This document shows positions 7,270-16,607 of a stretch of DNA of 18,218 nucleotides, piece after piece. Origin of the DNA: Jingweiarchaeum tengchongense. GTDB taxonomy: Archaea; Nanobdellota; Nanobdellia; Jingweiarchaeales; Jingweiarchaeaceae. Positions within the stretch are counted from its first letter, which is position 1; every line of letters begins with the position of its first letter. The notes below the pieces were generated by a model that searched no databases, had not been told where the DNA came from, and was given only the letters and a program-made list of their open reading frames with translations. The DNA lies in assembly GCA_038874075.1 (NCBI GenBank), contig JAVZDD010000012.1, positions 1-18,218 of the forward strand. The letters run 5' to 3'. Position numbers and translations under genes: made by a program.

Positions 7270-8592
7270 ATGAAAAAGTGGATAATTTTGCTTGTGAGCA
7301 CATGTCTTTTGTCTATTAGCATCTTCGCCGTTCCAACTGTTAGCATAATGATTCAAGCAGCTGCTGGAGGCGTAAACTCACAAGAGGTAACTTGGTTTAA
7401 CCAGTGGATCCCAAAGATTGAAACAGATTTGGGAATTAAAATCAATCTTATAACATTGGGAGTTTCAGAAGAAGATTTTAATGCGAAACTTGCTTTGGAA
7501 ATCAAAGGTGGCGGTGGGCCAGATATAATTTGGTTAGATGGTTTCATGACACCAGAATTTGCCAGTGCTGGATATCTTCATCCTATAGATGCTACAGCTA
7601 CAATTCCGGAGTGGCAATACTTTTATCCTTCGATGAAGGCATATGGAAGTTATAATGGAAAAGTTTATAACATAATAACTGATACGGATGTCAGAATGAT
7701 CTACTACAATAAAGAACTATTTCAAAAAGCTGGTATTCCTGTTCCTTGGCAGCCACATTCTTGGAATGACATCCTTAAGACTGCCCTCATTTTAAAACAA
7801 AAGCTTCCTGGAGTAACACCTCTTCAATTGGATGCCGGAACGGGTATGGGAGAAGCAACGACGATGCAAGGCTTTTACATGGTTCTCCTTGGTGCAGGTG
7901 GGAATCTATATGATTGGAATACAGGAAAATGGATTATAGGTAGCCCTGCCCTTACTGCGGCTGCTAATTTTTATAGGGATGTCTATATTACGGACAAGGT
8001 TGGAGATCCAGAATATCAGTTAACACCGGGAGGCAGAGAACAGACTTTTAAAGCATTTCAGCAAGGCAAAATAGCCATGTACATAGAAGGCACATGGTTG
8101 TATACTTCGGTTATGAATCCAAGTAACACATCATGGGGAATCCCCAATAGAGATGAAATAATAGGATGGGCAGCAATGCCAGGAAGAGGTAATCCTGGAG
8201 ATCCTAAGTATGTATCTATCTCAGGAGGTAGCGGTTTTGTTATAAATGCAAATTCTAAGAATGTAGCACTTGATGAGGAGGTACTCAAGTATCTTTTCTA
8301 TGTTGAACCGGTGGATTCTTTGTTTGAATTAAAACCTTCCATATTGCCAAGTCCAATTTATACTGACTTTTCAATGATAGTTAATGAAAATAAATACATA
8401 GCTGAAACAAGTAAATTGCTTGAATATTCAACATATAGGCCAGCGCTTCCAGTATACGATCAGATTTCATATCAAGTGCAGGTACTCACTGAGAAGTTAG
8501 TAAGTGGTATGAGTGTAGATCAAGCGTTAGCACAGTATGCATCGGCTGTTACCAATATAGTTGGTAAACAAAACGTAGAAATTTTACCATGA
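7270..8592 (+). CDS. Extracellular sugar-binding protein, CUT1 ABC transporter
   Basis: This 440-residue secreted protein captures an oligosaccharide outside the cell and delivers it to the two permeases that follow. A signal peptide of about 20 residues (MKKWIILLVSTCLLSISIFA) ends in a normal cleavage site; Cys12 is too early and lacks a lipobox, so it is not a lipoprotein. The mature part has the family features: GGGGPDIIWLDG near residue 81, YNKELFQKAGIP near 152, FQQGKIAMYIEGTW and GGSGFVINANS. I chose ATG at 7270, nine nt after AGGAGG at 7255-7260; the longer frame from 7201 begins inside the IS end and has no ribosome site. It is first in a transporter operon whose upstream region ends at the IS only 63 bp away. 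Confidence 0.93.
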   Translation: MKKWIILLVSTCLLSISIFAVPTVSIMIQAAAGGVNSQEVTWFNQWIPKIETDLGIKINLITLGVSEEDFNAKLALEIKGGGGPDIIWLDGFMTPEFASAGYLHPIDATATIPEWQYFYPSMKAYGSYNGKVYNIITDTDVRMIYYNKELFQKAGIPVPWQPHSWNDILKTALILKQKLPGVTPLQLDAGTGMGEATTMQGFYMVLLGAGGNLYDWNTGKWIIGSPALTAAANFYRDVYITDKVGDPEYQLTPGGREQTFKAFQQGKIAMYIEGTWLYTSVMNPSNTSWGIPNRDEIIGWAAMPGRGNPGDPKYVSISGGSGFVINANSKNVALDEEVLKYLFYVEPVDSLFELKPSILPSPIYTDFSMIVNENKYIAETSKLLEYSTYRPALPVYDQISYQVQVLTEKLVSGMSVDQALAQYASAVTNIVGKQNVEILP

Positions 8593-8610
8593 GCGTTTAA
8601 TAGTTATAAA

Positions 8611-8645
8611 TCCCTGGCTACGCACAATTACTACGTAGTCAGGGA
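8611..8645 (+). promoter_or_regulatory. Intercistronic RNA hairpin after binding-protein gene
   Basis: TCCCTGGCTACG (8611-8622) pairs with CGTAGTCAGGGA (8634-8645) around an 11-nt loop, a 12-bp stem with one G-U pair. No run of T follows, so it is unlikely to be a full terminator. Its place, 18 nt after the binding-protein stop and before the first permease, matches the hairpins that protect the binding-protein mRNA from decay and raise its level over the permeases. Confidence 0.75.
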
Positions 8646-8694
8646 ATGTCAACAAATCTTGAAAATAATAAAATTCAGAAAAAAGGTGAAGAAT

Positions 8695-9585
8695 ATGAAG
8701 AACGGATTTTTCAACAGTAAGAGTGGTATAATTATAGTTTTCTTAATACCTGCTTTTATATTGATAGGAGTTTTTTTGATTTTTCCAGCGTTTTGGGAAT
8801 TTTATTTGTCTATGACAAATGAGTCATTAATGGGTATAAGTGCTGTGCATCCTCAATTCGTAGGGATAAGTAATTTTATTGATGTATTAACTGATCCTTC
8901 TTTTTACAATTCTTTGGTTGTAACATTTATATTTGTCTTAGAATCCGCAATTATCGGTCAGGCTGGTTTAGGTATGCTGTTATCTCTATTGACTTATCGT
9001 AAAAAAATTTTTAGAACTTTAGTACAAGTTGTAGCTGTGTTGGCATGGATTATACCAGATTCAGTTGTTGCTTACCTATGGATTGCTTTTCTAGACAAAA
9101 ACGCTGGTACATTCAACAATCTTCTTGCCTTACTTGGATTAGCAAGAACCAACTGGTTTTATAGATATCCGTTAACAACCATTGTTATTTTCAATATTTG
9201 GAGAGGAACTGCTTTTTCTATGCTGATGTTCTCAGCTGCTTTTGATATGATACCTCCATCTTATTTAGAAGTAGCAGATGTAATGGGAGTATCTTGGTGG
9301 AGAAAATTTAAAGACATTATTTTTCCAAATCTCAAAAGAGTGTTCTTCTCAGATCTGATTTTAATAACTCTATGGACTTTTAATGTATTCACTCCTTATT
9401 TGCTAACTCAAGGAGGGCCTGGTACTGCTACAGAGATATTGCCTATATATATTTATCTTAATGCATTTCAGAATTTCAAAATAGGTTATGGAGCAGCGAT
9501 ATCTGTGATTGTTCTTTTGATAAATCTTGTCCTTGCATCGGTTTATTTCACTCTTTCTAAAGAAAAAGAAGGAATATCATTATGA
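8695..9585 (+). CDS. Sugar ABC transporter permease, CUT1, MalF/UgpA type
   Basis: This inner-membrane protein of 296 residues is one half of the CUT1 channel. Hydrophobic stretches are spread along it, the first IIIVFLIPAFILIGVFLIF near the N-terminus. The cytoplasmic EAA loop that docks on the ATPase is YLEVADVMGVSWWRKFKDII with FPNLKR after it. ATG at 8695 is preferred because AAGGTGAA lies just upstream; the frame could start 12 codons earlier at a TTG with no ribosome site. It ends in an ATGA overlap with the next permease gene. Confidence 0.93.
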   Translation: MKNGFFNSKSGIIIVFLIPAFILIGVFLIFPAFWEFYLSMTNESLMGISAVHPQFVGISNFIDVLTDPSFYNSLVVTFIFVLESAIIGQAGLGMLLSLLTYRKKIFRTLVQVVAVLAWIIPDSVVAYLWIAFLDKNAGTFNNLLALLGLARTNWFYRYPLTTIVIFNIWRGTAFSMLMFSAAFDMIPPSYLEVADVMGVSWWRKFKDIIFPNLKRVFFSDLILITLWTFNVFTPYLLTQGGPGTATEILPIYIYLNAFQNFKIGYGAAISVIVLLINLVLASVYFTLSKEKEGISL

Positions 9586-10400
9586 ACAAAATTAGAGTTT
9601 CAAGTGCTATTAACTATATTTTTTTATCGGTAGTTGCGGCTTTTTTTATCGCTCCTGTAATTTGGTTGTTTGTAACGCCATTTAGTAATTCTCCGTCTCT
9701 ATCAATTTCGTTAGGAACCCCAACTTTAGAAAATTTTGGTTCTGTTTTTCAAGATCCTGCGGCTATATATTCATTTGGCAATAGTGTGATAATAGCTGTG
9801 GGAGTTACATTGGCAACGGTTATTTGTGCTTCATTAGCTGCTTACATTTTTTCAAGGTATCACTTTCACGGTAGTAATTTTCTGATATTTATTTTAATCC
9901 TTTTTTCAAATATAGTTTCCGGTACAGCGGCTATGGTACCTTTATACATGTTGAATATAAGTTTGGGTTTGATCAATAGCTATTTGGGAGTTATACTTAC
10001 AATAGCGGGCGGTGGAATTCCAACATCTATATTCATCTTAAAAAGTTTTTTTGATTCTATACCAAAATCTTATGAAGAAGCTGCTCTTGTTGATGGCAGT
10101 TCTTACTCTCAGATGTTATTTCACATTTTTCTACCGCTGTCTAAAAAAGGAATTATTGTCATAGCAACCTTGAGTTTTATAAGCGCATGGGGTAATTTTC
10201 TAATACCTTTTATACTCTTATCCTCTCAAAGGACCTACCCTGCATCTGTAACTATTTACAATTTTTACACTGAAATGGGATTACCTAACATTGGGTTAAT
10301 ATCAGCATACGCTCTGCTTTATACATTACCGGTTATAATAGGATATTTAGTTGTGAACAAAATTTTTGGTTTTTCATTTTATGGTGGCATAAAAGGTTAA
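9582..10400 (+). CDS. Sugar ABC transporter permease, CUT1, MalG/UgpE type
   Basis: This 272-residue membrane protein is the second half of the CUT1 channel. It begins with one hydrophobic segment (INYIFLSVVAAFFIAPVIW) and carries the EAA loop YEEAALVDGSSYSQMLFHIF followed by LPLSKKG, typical of MalG-type partners. The start overlaps the stop of the first permease by 4 nt (ATGA), so the two chains are translated together in equal amounts. The ATPase gene follows after 14 nt. Confidence 0.93.
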   Translation: MNKIRVSSAINYIFLSVVAAFFIAPVIWLFVTPFSNSPSLSISLGTPTLENFGSVFQDPAAIYSFGNSVIIAVGVTLATVICASLAAYIFSRYHFHGSNFLIFILILFSNIVSGTAAMVPLYMLNISLGLINSYLGVILTIAGGGIPTSIFILKSFFDSIPKSYEEAALVDGSSYSQMLFHIFLPLSKKGIIVIATLSFISAWGNFLIPFILLSSQRTYPASVTIYNFYTEMGLPNIGLISAYALLYTLPVIIGYLVVNKIFGFSFYGGIKG

Positions 10401-10414
10401 ATGGAGGAATGATC

Positions 10415-11533
10415 ATGGCTTGGATTGAATTAGAAAATATAACAAAAAATTTTGGTAAGGTGTCAGTTATCAAAAACTTGTCTCTTCAGATAGAAAAAGG
10501 AGAGTTTGTATCTATCTTAGGGCCTTCCGGGTGTGGTAAAACTACTTTATTGAGATTGATAGCAGGACTTGAAGTTGCAGACAAGGGGAAAATAAACATT
10601 GCTGGAACAGACGTTACTTTCAGTCCTCCAAACGTAAGGAAAATAGCGATGGTATTTCAAAATTATGCTTTGTACCCCCATATGACAGTTTTCAAAAATA
10701 TATCTTATCCCCTTTTCATAAAAAAAATCCCTGCTGATGAAATAAAACAAAGAGTCAATACTATTGCCGACAATCTTAAAATCTCTCCGCTTCTTGATAG
10801 ATATCCTCAACAAATAAGTGGAGGACAACAACAACGTGTTGCGGTAGCACGCGCTATGATTCAAACTCCAAATGTTTTTTTACTCGATGAACCATTATCT
10901 AACCTTGATGCTATGATGAGAATTGAGGCAAGGGGTTTTTTGAAATACTTACTTGATAAAATTGGAACCACTACTATCTATGTTACTCATGATCAATCTG
11001 AAGCAATGGCTTTGGCAAATAGAATAGTAGTGATGCAAAATGGCATTATACAGCAAGTTGGTTCTCCTAAAGATATATACGATAAACCATCTAATATTTT
11101 TGTGGCATCTTTTGTTGGAAATCCGCCGATGAATTTATTGCAAGCAACTATAAATTCAACACAAGTTAAAATTGGTGATCAGTACTTAGATATTAAAGAA
11201 TCCATTACTAATCTGCGCAAACCCCTTCAAAATGGAAAAGTATATTTAGGTATAAGGCCAGAGCATATTTCTATTTATCATGAAGATAGTAAAAATGATG
11301 GACCAATCGTAGAAGGAGAAATTTTCGTTTCGGAACCATTGGGATTCGAAACAATAATAACAGTTATAGTAAGCGATCAGCAAATAAAAGTAATTAAATT
11401 TGGTGGTTCAAAAAACTTAAAGCCTGGAGAAAAAATTAAATTGCAATTTAAAAAAAATAAGATTTACATCTTTGAGTTTGAAACAGGTTATCGCATTAAT
11501 GAAATACAAGGAGATGATTATGATGATCATTAA
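10415..11533 (+). CDS. Sugar ABC transporter ATP-binding protein, MalK/UgpC/MsmX type
   Basis: This 372-residue cytoplasmic ATPase energises the CUT1 permeases. Motifs: Walker A GPSGCGKTT (36-44), Q-loop Gln82, signature ISGGQQQ (134-140), Walker B VFLLDEP (154-160) and switch His192 in VTHDQSEAM. The C-terminal quarter with GIRPEHISIY is the OB-fold regulatory domain of MalK-like proteins. ATG at 10415 is chosen since GGAGG at 10403-10407 is 7 nt before it; ATG at 10409 is too close. Such ATPases can serve several transporters, yet being inside this operon it probably serves this one. Its 3' end overlaps the start of the PHP gene. Confidence 0.94.
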   Translation: MAWIELENITKNFGKVSVIKNLSLQIEKGEFVSILGPSGCGKTTLLRLIAGLEVADKGKINIAGTDVTFSPPNVRKIAMVFQNYALYPHMTVFKNISYPLFIKKIPADEIKQRVNTIADNLKISPLLDRYPQQISGGQQQRVAVARAMIQTPNVFLLDEPLSNLDAMMRIEARGFLKYLLDKIGTTTIYVTHDQSEAMALANRIVVMQNGIIQQVGSPKDIYDKPSNIFVASFVGNPPMNLLQATINSTQVKIGDQYLDIKESITNLRKPLQNGKVYLGIRPEHISIYHEDSKNDGPIVEGEIFVSEPLGFETIITVIVSDQQIKVIKFGGSKNLKPGEKIKLQFKKNKIYIFEFETGYRINEIQGDDYDDH

Positions 11534-12824
11534 TTTAGATGGTAAATTGCTTCCGAGAGATTCTAAAACCATAAAATGGGAAACATTTGAAGTATCACAA
11601 AATGTTTCCAATATTAAGATAAAATTTGATTACATGCCTCATATCTCAGAATTTGAAAATCATGTGAATTTATTGATATACGATTCTATGAATCAATTTA
11701 TGGGGCGATATGATCGAGGTTATGAAAATGTTGTTGTTGGACTGGATGCTTCTCCAGCTGCAAAAAAGATATTACCTCTTCCAGGTACTTGGAAATTGGC
11801 CCTTGAAAATCATCAATTATTCAGTGATATAAGTTATCATATAGAAGTAGAAATTCAGACAAATGATAAATTTACTTACAAGTGGCATACTGGTGAGCTA
11901 CATACTCACTCAATTCATAGCGATGGTAAATTGACAGTCAAAGAATTGAATGATTTTATGAGGTCAAATTATTTGGATTTTTTCTTTTTAACAGATCACA
12001 GTAATAACACAGGTTGGCAAGATTTTGAAGATCTCGGAGAAAGAAACATAATTCTTCCTGGAGAAGAATTAAATACATTCAAAGGACACATATTAATTCT
12101 CGGTAATCATGATTTTATAGATTGGAAAGATATAACAGGACAAGTAAAATCTCCTCAATCGATTCAAAATGAGGTTAGGATTTCTGGTGGATTAATGGGG
12201 ATTGCTCATCCTTTCTGGATAGGTGATCCTATATGTGTTGGATGTTCTTGGAAATACAACGAAACTCCATTTGATTTTGATTTTGTAGAGATTTGGAATG
12301 GTGGTAATGGACGTAGAAATATTGAGTCTCTAAATCTTAGAGCAATTTATGGATGGTTATCAGCTTTAAGGCAGGGGAAAAAAGTTGTGGCTACTTCAGG
12401 TCGTGATTTTCATGACAAAAGTGGTTCCAATTGGTGGATGAAATCCCATTTCTTATCAAGAAACACAAAATTATCAGAAATACTCTACGCAATAAAAAAT
12501 GGCATGATTTACATGTCACATGAGCAGTTAAGAGGAAATTTTGATCCTGCTCCTGGAACAGAAGTAAAAAGTAATGAAAATCAAATATTTAATTTTCAGG
12601 TATCTGGATACACAGGTGGACAGAGTTTTGTTATAACTAAAAAAACTGTAGTCAGTCTCGGCGAAACATCATCGGGAGAAGTAAATCTTAAAGATCTCGA
12701 AGAAAATGATTTTGCGGTTTTCATGATGTCTGATAAAACAGGAATTCCTTTGATCATAACGAATCCTGTATATTTTAAAAAGGGCAACGAGAATTACTCA
12801 AAAATTGTAGGGCACAACACATGA
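11520..12824 (+). CDS. PHP-domain metallohydrolase, CehA/McbA-like
   Basis: This is a protein of 434 residues with two parts. Residues 1-120 look like a beta-rich N-terminal domain without a signal peptide. From about 121 a PHP metal-dependent domain follows: ELHTHSIHSDG (126-136), FLTDHSN (156-162), GEEL (181-184), IAHPFW (228-233) and TSGRDFHD (292-299). The paired His/Asp residues are the expected metal ligands. PHP proteins of the CehA/McbA group hydrolyse phosphoesters or other esters; the substrate here is unknown. The start is one of several ATGs overlapping the end of the ATPase gene; 11520 lies 6 nt after AAGGAG. It overlaps the next gene by 4 nt, so it probably works on the same imported sugar. 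Confidence 0.85.
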   Translation: MMIINLDGKLLPRDSKTIKWETFEVSQNVSNIKIKFDYMPHISEFENHVNLLIYDSMNQFMGRYDRGYENVVVGLDASPAAKKILPLPGTWKLALENHQLFSDISYHIEVEIQTNDKFTYKWHTGELHTHSIHSDGKLTVKELNDFMRSNYLDFFFLTDHSNNTGWQDFEDLGERNIILPGEELNTFKGHILILGNHDFIDWKDITGQVKSPQSIQNEVRISGGLMGIAHPFWIGDPICVGCSWKYNETPFDFDFVEIWNGGNGRRNIESLNLRAIYGWLSALRQGKKVVATSGRDFHDKSGSNWWMKSHFLSRNTKLSEILYAIKNGMIYMSHEQLRGNFDPAPGTEVKSNENQIFNFQVSGYTGGQSFVITKKTVVSLGETSSGEVNLKDLEENDFAVFMMSDKTGIPLIITNPVYFKKGNENYSKIVGHNT

Positions 12825-15421
12825 ATAACCCCGAAAAAATAATTGTTGTATTTAAAACTCATTTTGATATTGGATTCACTGATTTACCTTCTAAGATAAA
12901 GCAATTATATTTAGAAAAAATGATACCTGAAGTCATTAAAACATGCTTTGAAAGCGCAAGTAAGGACAAAAAACACCCTTACATTTGGACAGTTCCATCT
13001 TGGCCATTGTTGTATTTTTTAAATAATAGTCATGGTAAAAATCTCGAAAATATTGATTTCCTTATAAAAAACAAGCAAATACTTTGGCATGCTTTGCCAT
13101 TTACCACACATACTGAATTTATGGGATTAGAAGATTTCATAAGAGGGATGTATATTTCAAAAAAAATTAGTGATAGATATGGATATAAAACTATAAGTGC
13201 AAAAATGACAGATGTACCGGGGCACACTTGGATTTTGCCTTCTTTGCTAAAACAAGCAGGCATTGAATTTTTGCACCTGGGTTGTAATGCATGTTCAACT
13301 CCACCTGATGTACCAAGGCTCTTTTACTGGGAAGGCCCTGACAGAAGTAAGATTTTAACTTTTTATTCAAAAGGAGGATATGGTTCAGAACTTTTTCCTC
13401 CTGATGATTGGAATTTTCCTGTTTGGCTTGCTTTAATGCATACAGGAGACAATCAAGGAGCACATGATCCCAGAATCATAGAGGATATATTGAATCAAGT
13501 AAAATTGAGAAGTCCTGATACAAAAATTATTTTTGGAGGTCTTGACGATTTCTATAGAGAGATTTCAAAAGAGAAATTAGAAATCCCAATCGTAAAGAAA
13601 GATTTAGCTGATACATGGATACACGGAATAGGAAGTTATCCTCGTCAGGTTTCTGCAATAAGAGAAAAGAGAAGGACGCTTTTTGCGATAGAATCTATTA
13701 TTTGTTCTGCAGATATAAAAGAGATAAAATATAAAAAAATAATTGAAAAAGCATATGAAAATCTTTTACTATTCAGTGAACATACGTGGGGTATTGATAC
13801 AAAGATTGCTTTAAATAAAAGAGAGTATGAAAAAAGTACTTTTATTAGAGAGAGAAAAACAGGAAAATATAATTTAGCAATTAAATCATGGAGAGAAAAA
13901 TCTCAGTACTCAAAAAATGTAACTTTATATATCGATAAATTAATGTCCTATTTTGGAAATAATTCAAGATCTACAGATGAAGAGTTCAAAAATGAAGTAC
14001 AAGTTTATAACTCACTTGGATTCAGAAGGAATGGATTAATCGAAATTACTGATATAGCAAATGAAGGGTTCAACTTATATGATCCAGAGAGTGAAAAGTA
14101 TTCTAAATTGATAAAATTGGGTCATAAAATTTTTGCTGAAGTGATTGGTATTCCTCCTTTATCTGCAAAAAATTTTGAAGTAATAAAACAGTATCCTACT
14201 GAAAAAGCATTTGCTAATAAAATTGCTTTTGAGGATAAACACAAATTGGGTTTAACAAATGGTAAATTGAGTCTTTTTTTTGACAAAGAAAGCGGGAATT
14301 TTTCGAGTTTTAAAAAAAATGGTGGTCAAGAATTAGTAGATGTTCAATCGAAATTTGGTTTTTGTCGGTACTTGTACAGTATATATTCAAAAAAAGAGAT
14401 AAGGAAATATTTAAATGACTATCGTTATGATAAAGAAAAATGTGCTGATTGGTATCCAAAAGATTTTGGAAAGCCAGGATATCCTGATATTGATCACAAA
14501 GATTTCAAAAGTAAATTTGAATTTGCGCGTTTTAAAAATGCACCTAATTATGGTCAAATAACAATTGGATATGACAACTCGAATGAAAGCTTTCATGATT
14601 TTGGCAATGCAAAAAAAATAATTCTAAAGATAATCTTATTTGAAGATAGTGATTATTTAGATATAGAACTAAACATTCGTCACAAAGAACCAACACCTTT
14701 TTTGGAAGCAGGATATCTTGTATTTTCACTTAATTTAAAAAGGCCGAAGTTTGCGATAAATAAAACTGGTAGTGTTATTGATCCAACTATCGACATAGTG
14801 AAAGGTGCCAACCATGTTTTATATGGTTGTGAAAATTGGGTAGATATTCATGATGGAGAAAAAGGCTTACTTTTTATTACTTATGATGCACCGCTTTTAT
14901 CCATAGGTGAGCCAGGTATAGAAAAGTATTCTAAAGATTACGTTCCGACAAAGCCAGTAGTATTTTTCAACCTTTTTAACAATCAATGGGGTACTAATTT
15001 CCCACAATGGATAGAGGGTAATTTTAGATACAGATTTAGAATAATCCCTCATGATGGGGATTGGAAAGATGCAAAAGTTTGGAAAAGAGCAAATGATTCT
15101 TTAATTCCTCTCGTAAGACTTCCTAAATCATCTATAAAAAATCGCAAGATTTTAAGCAGGGATCTTGATGAGTCTATTGAAATAGTTAGTTTTAAAATCG
15201 CCGAAAGCAGCGGAAATTACATATTAAGAGTAAGAGAAGCTTCAGGTGAAAATAGAAAGGAAGAATTTCAATTTAGTGATGAAATAAAATCATTGTATAA
15301 TTGTAATTTACTTGAAAAGCCTTTATATGAGATATCATTGAGAAACAACGGAACTGTCAAAATCGCAGATATAGAATTAAAGTCGTTTGAGATAAAAACG
15401 TTAATGTTGATATTTCAATAA
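12821..15421 (+). CDS. GH38-like (DUF5054-type) protein, probable cytoplasmic glycosidase
   Basis: The 866-residue protein has no signal peptide and starts with an N-terminal domain resembling the alpha-mannosidase (GH38) barrel: KTHFDIGFTDLPS (12-24) with His14 and Asp16 as likely metal ligands, AKMTDVPGHTWILP (127-140) with Asp131 where GH38 has its nucleophile, and SEHTWG (319-324) with His321 as another likely ligand. A long beta-rich C-terminal half follows, as in GH38. The KTHFDIGFTD wording is what I recall from the uncharacterised DUF5054 family, so true mannosidase activity is not shown. Its start overlaps the PHP gene by 4 nt (ATGA), the last step of a six-gene CUT1 operon. Inferred role: it cleaves the oligosaccharide the transporter brings in. 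Some other glycoside-active lyase or hydrolase remains possible. Confidence 0.8.
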   Translation: MNNPEKIIVVFKTHFDIGFTDLPSKIKQLYLEKMIPEVIKTCFESASKDKKHPYIWTVPSWPLLYFLNNSHGKNLENIDFLIKNKQILWHALPFTTHTEFMGLEDFIRGMYISKKISDRYGYKTISAKMTDVPGHTWILPSLLKQAGIEFLHLGCNACSTPPDVPRLFYWEGPDRSKILTFYSKGGYGSELFPPDDWNFPVWLALMHTGDNQGAHDPRIIEDILNQVKLRSPDTKIIFGGLDDFYREISKEKLEIPIVKKDLADTWIHGIGSYPRQVSAIREKRRTLFAIESIICSADIKEIKYKKIIEKAYENLLLFSEHTWGIDTKIALNKREYEKSTFIRERKTGKYNLAIKSWREKSQYSKNVTLYIDKLMSYFGNNSRSTDEEFKNEVQVYNSLGFRRNGLIEITDIANEGFNLYDPESEKYSKLIKLGHKIFAEVIGIPPLSAKNFEVIKQYPTEKAFANKIAFEDKHKLGLTNGKLSLFFDKESGNFSSFKKNGGQELVDVQSKFGFCRYLYSIYSKKEIRKYLNDYRYDKEKCADWYPKDFGKPGYPDIDHKDFKSKFEFARFKNAPNYGQITIGYDNSNESFHDFGNAKKIILKIILFEDSDYLDIELNIRHKEPTPFLEAGYLVFSLNLKRPKFAINKTGSVIDPTIDIVKGANHVLYGCENWVDIHDGEKGLLFITYDAPLLSIGEPGIEKYSKDYVPTKPVVFFNLFNNQWGTNFPQWIEGNFRYRFRIIPHDGDWKDAKVWKRANDSLIPLVRLPKSSIKNRKILSRDLDESIEIVSFKIAESSGNYILRVREASGENRKEEFQFSDEIKSLYNCNLLEKPLYEISLRNNGTVKIADIELKSFEIKTLMLIFQ

Positions 15422-15537
15422 CGTACGTAAAATGTTAAAAACAAAAGTAAATCAATGTAAAACTTAGCGAATATCTTATTTTCGTATTTAATCGTTTGAA
15501 TTTACATAAAATTGTCGTAAAGTGTTTAAAAACACAT

Positions 15538-15593
15538 TTGTAATTTTAAAGGAAGTGTGTTAATATTTTTTTCGAAATCGATTTCGTAAGGAG
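15538..15593 (+). promoter_or_regulatory. lacI promoter with palindromic operator and ribosome site
   Basis: TTGTAA (15538-15543), a 17-nt spacer and TAATAT (15561-15566) form a plausible promoter, four of six matches in each box. Just downstream is a perfect 14-bp palindrome, CGAAATCGATTTCG (15573-15586), the form of LacI-family operators, followed by AAGGAG (15588-15593) before ATG 15603. A repressor bound there would block its own promoter clearance, so autorepression is likely. A second inverted repeat, GTGTTTAAAAACAC, lies at about 15522-15535 near the -35 box. Confidence 0.6.
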
Positions 15594-15602
15594 CCTAAAT
15601 AT

Positions 15603-16607
15603 ATGGATTATTTGAAATTAAAAGATATCGCAGAAAAACTTCATATATCTACTAGTTCAGTGTCAAAAGCCTTAAACGGAAGATTTGATGTGAGTAACAA
15701 AACTCGTGATGAAGTTTTAAAAATTGCCAATGAATTAGGATATATCCCAAACAAATCTGCTGTATCCTTGAGAAAACAAAAAACATATATTATGGGAGTT
15801 ATAGTTGAAGATAACTCAAACCCATTTTGGTCAGAGGTTCTGAGATGGATAGAAAAGGAACTTAGAGGAAAAGGTTACCATATTTTGTTTGTTAATACTA
15901 ATAGAGATTACAAAAACGAACTTGATGCCATAGACATTTTTCTTCAAAGGAGATTAGATGGCCTGTTGATAGTACCTACAGAATCAGATTACGAAGATTT
16001 AATAGAATTGAGCAATAAAGGTATAAAGTTTGTAATAATGGGTAGAGACATAAAGAATGACAAGTTAAACGTTTCAATGGTTTATACAGATGATATTTAT
16101 GGAGGTTATATTGCCACCAAGCATCTTATAGAGAAAGGATGCAAACGCATAGCTTTTATAGGGGCTCAAACATATAACTCATCATCTAAATTAAGGTTCG
16201 AAGGATACAAAAAGGCACTCGATGAATCTGGATTAGCGTTAGACAATTCTCTAATAAAATTCAACAATAATCTTCAAGGTTCTTTTTTGCTGGAAATTGA
16301 GGAGAGTTACAATTGTGTATTCTCTCTTGTAAAAGACGGCGTACATTTTGATGGGATCTTTTCATACAATGATGTTATGGCATTTGGTGTCTTGAAAGCT
16401 TTAAATGAACTACGAATTTCTATACCTGATAATGTAAAAGTTATAGGATATGATGATATTCTATATTCTTCAATAATTTTTCCAAAATTGACAACTGTGA
16501 GGACAGATAAAAAATTATTAGGTGAAACGGCTGTGAGTCTATTATTCGATCCTGATATCAAAAGGGTTTCTTTGAAGGGAAACCTTGTGATTAGGGAAAC
16601 TTGTTGA
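15603..16607 (+). CDS. LacI-family transcriptional regulator
   Basis: The 334-residue protein has the LacI helix-turn-helix at its N-terminus (LKDIAEKLHISTSSVSKALN, 6-25), then the hinge GYIPNKSA, then a periplasmic-binding-protein-like sugar sensor from about residue 62 (MGVIVEDNSNPFWSEV) with GLLIVPTE and VIGYDD segments. It should repress sugar genes until an inducer sugar binds. A perfect palindrome lies directly in front of its own start. I did not find a second perfect copy of that palindrome elsewhere in the window by eye. It sits between the GH38-like gene and the CUT2 binding protein, so its targets may be either side. Ribosome site AAGGAG is 9 nt upstream of the ATG. Confidence 0.93.
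   Translation: MDYLKLKDIAEKLHISTSSVSKALNGRFDVSNKTRDEVLKIANELGYIPNKSAVSLRKQKTYIMGVIVEDNSNPFWSEVLRWIEKELRGKGYHILFVNTNRDYKNELDAIDIFLQRRLDGLLIVPTESDYEDLIELSNKGIKFVIMGRDIKNDKLNVSMVYTDDIYGGYIATKHLIEKGCKRIAFIGAQTYNSSSKLRFEGYKKALDESGLALDNSLIKFNNNLQGSFLLEIEESYNCVFSLVKDGVHFDGIFSYNDVMAFGVLKALNELRISIPDNVKVIGYDDILYSSIIFPKLTTVRTDKKLLGETAVSLLFDPDIKRVSLKGNLVIRETC

Noticed and set aside
7303..7308. Lipoprotein cysteine in the CUT1 binding protein signal peptide
   Set aside because: The Cys at residue 12 is inside the hydrophobic core, too near the N-terminus and without a proper lipobox.
8611..8645. Hairpin as a transcription terminator
   Set aside because: No T-run follows and permease genes continue in the same operon; a stabilising intercistronic hairpin fits better.
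10547..10864. Minus-strand open frame opposite the CUT1 ATPase
   Set aside because: It lies wholly within a well-supported ATPase gene and has no family resemblance or ribosome site.
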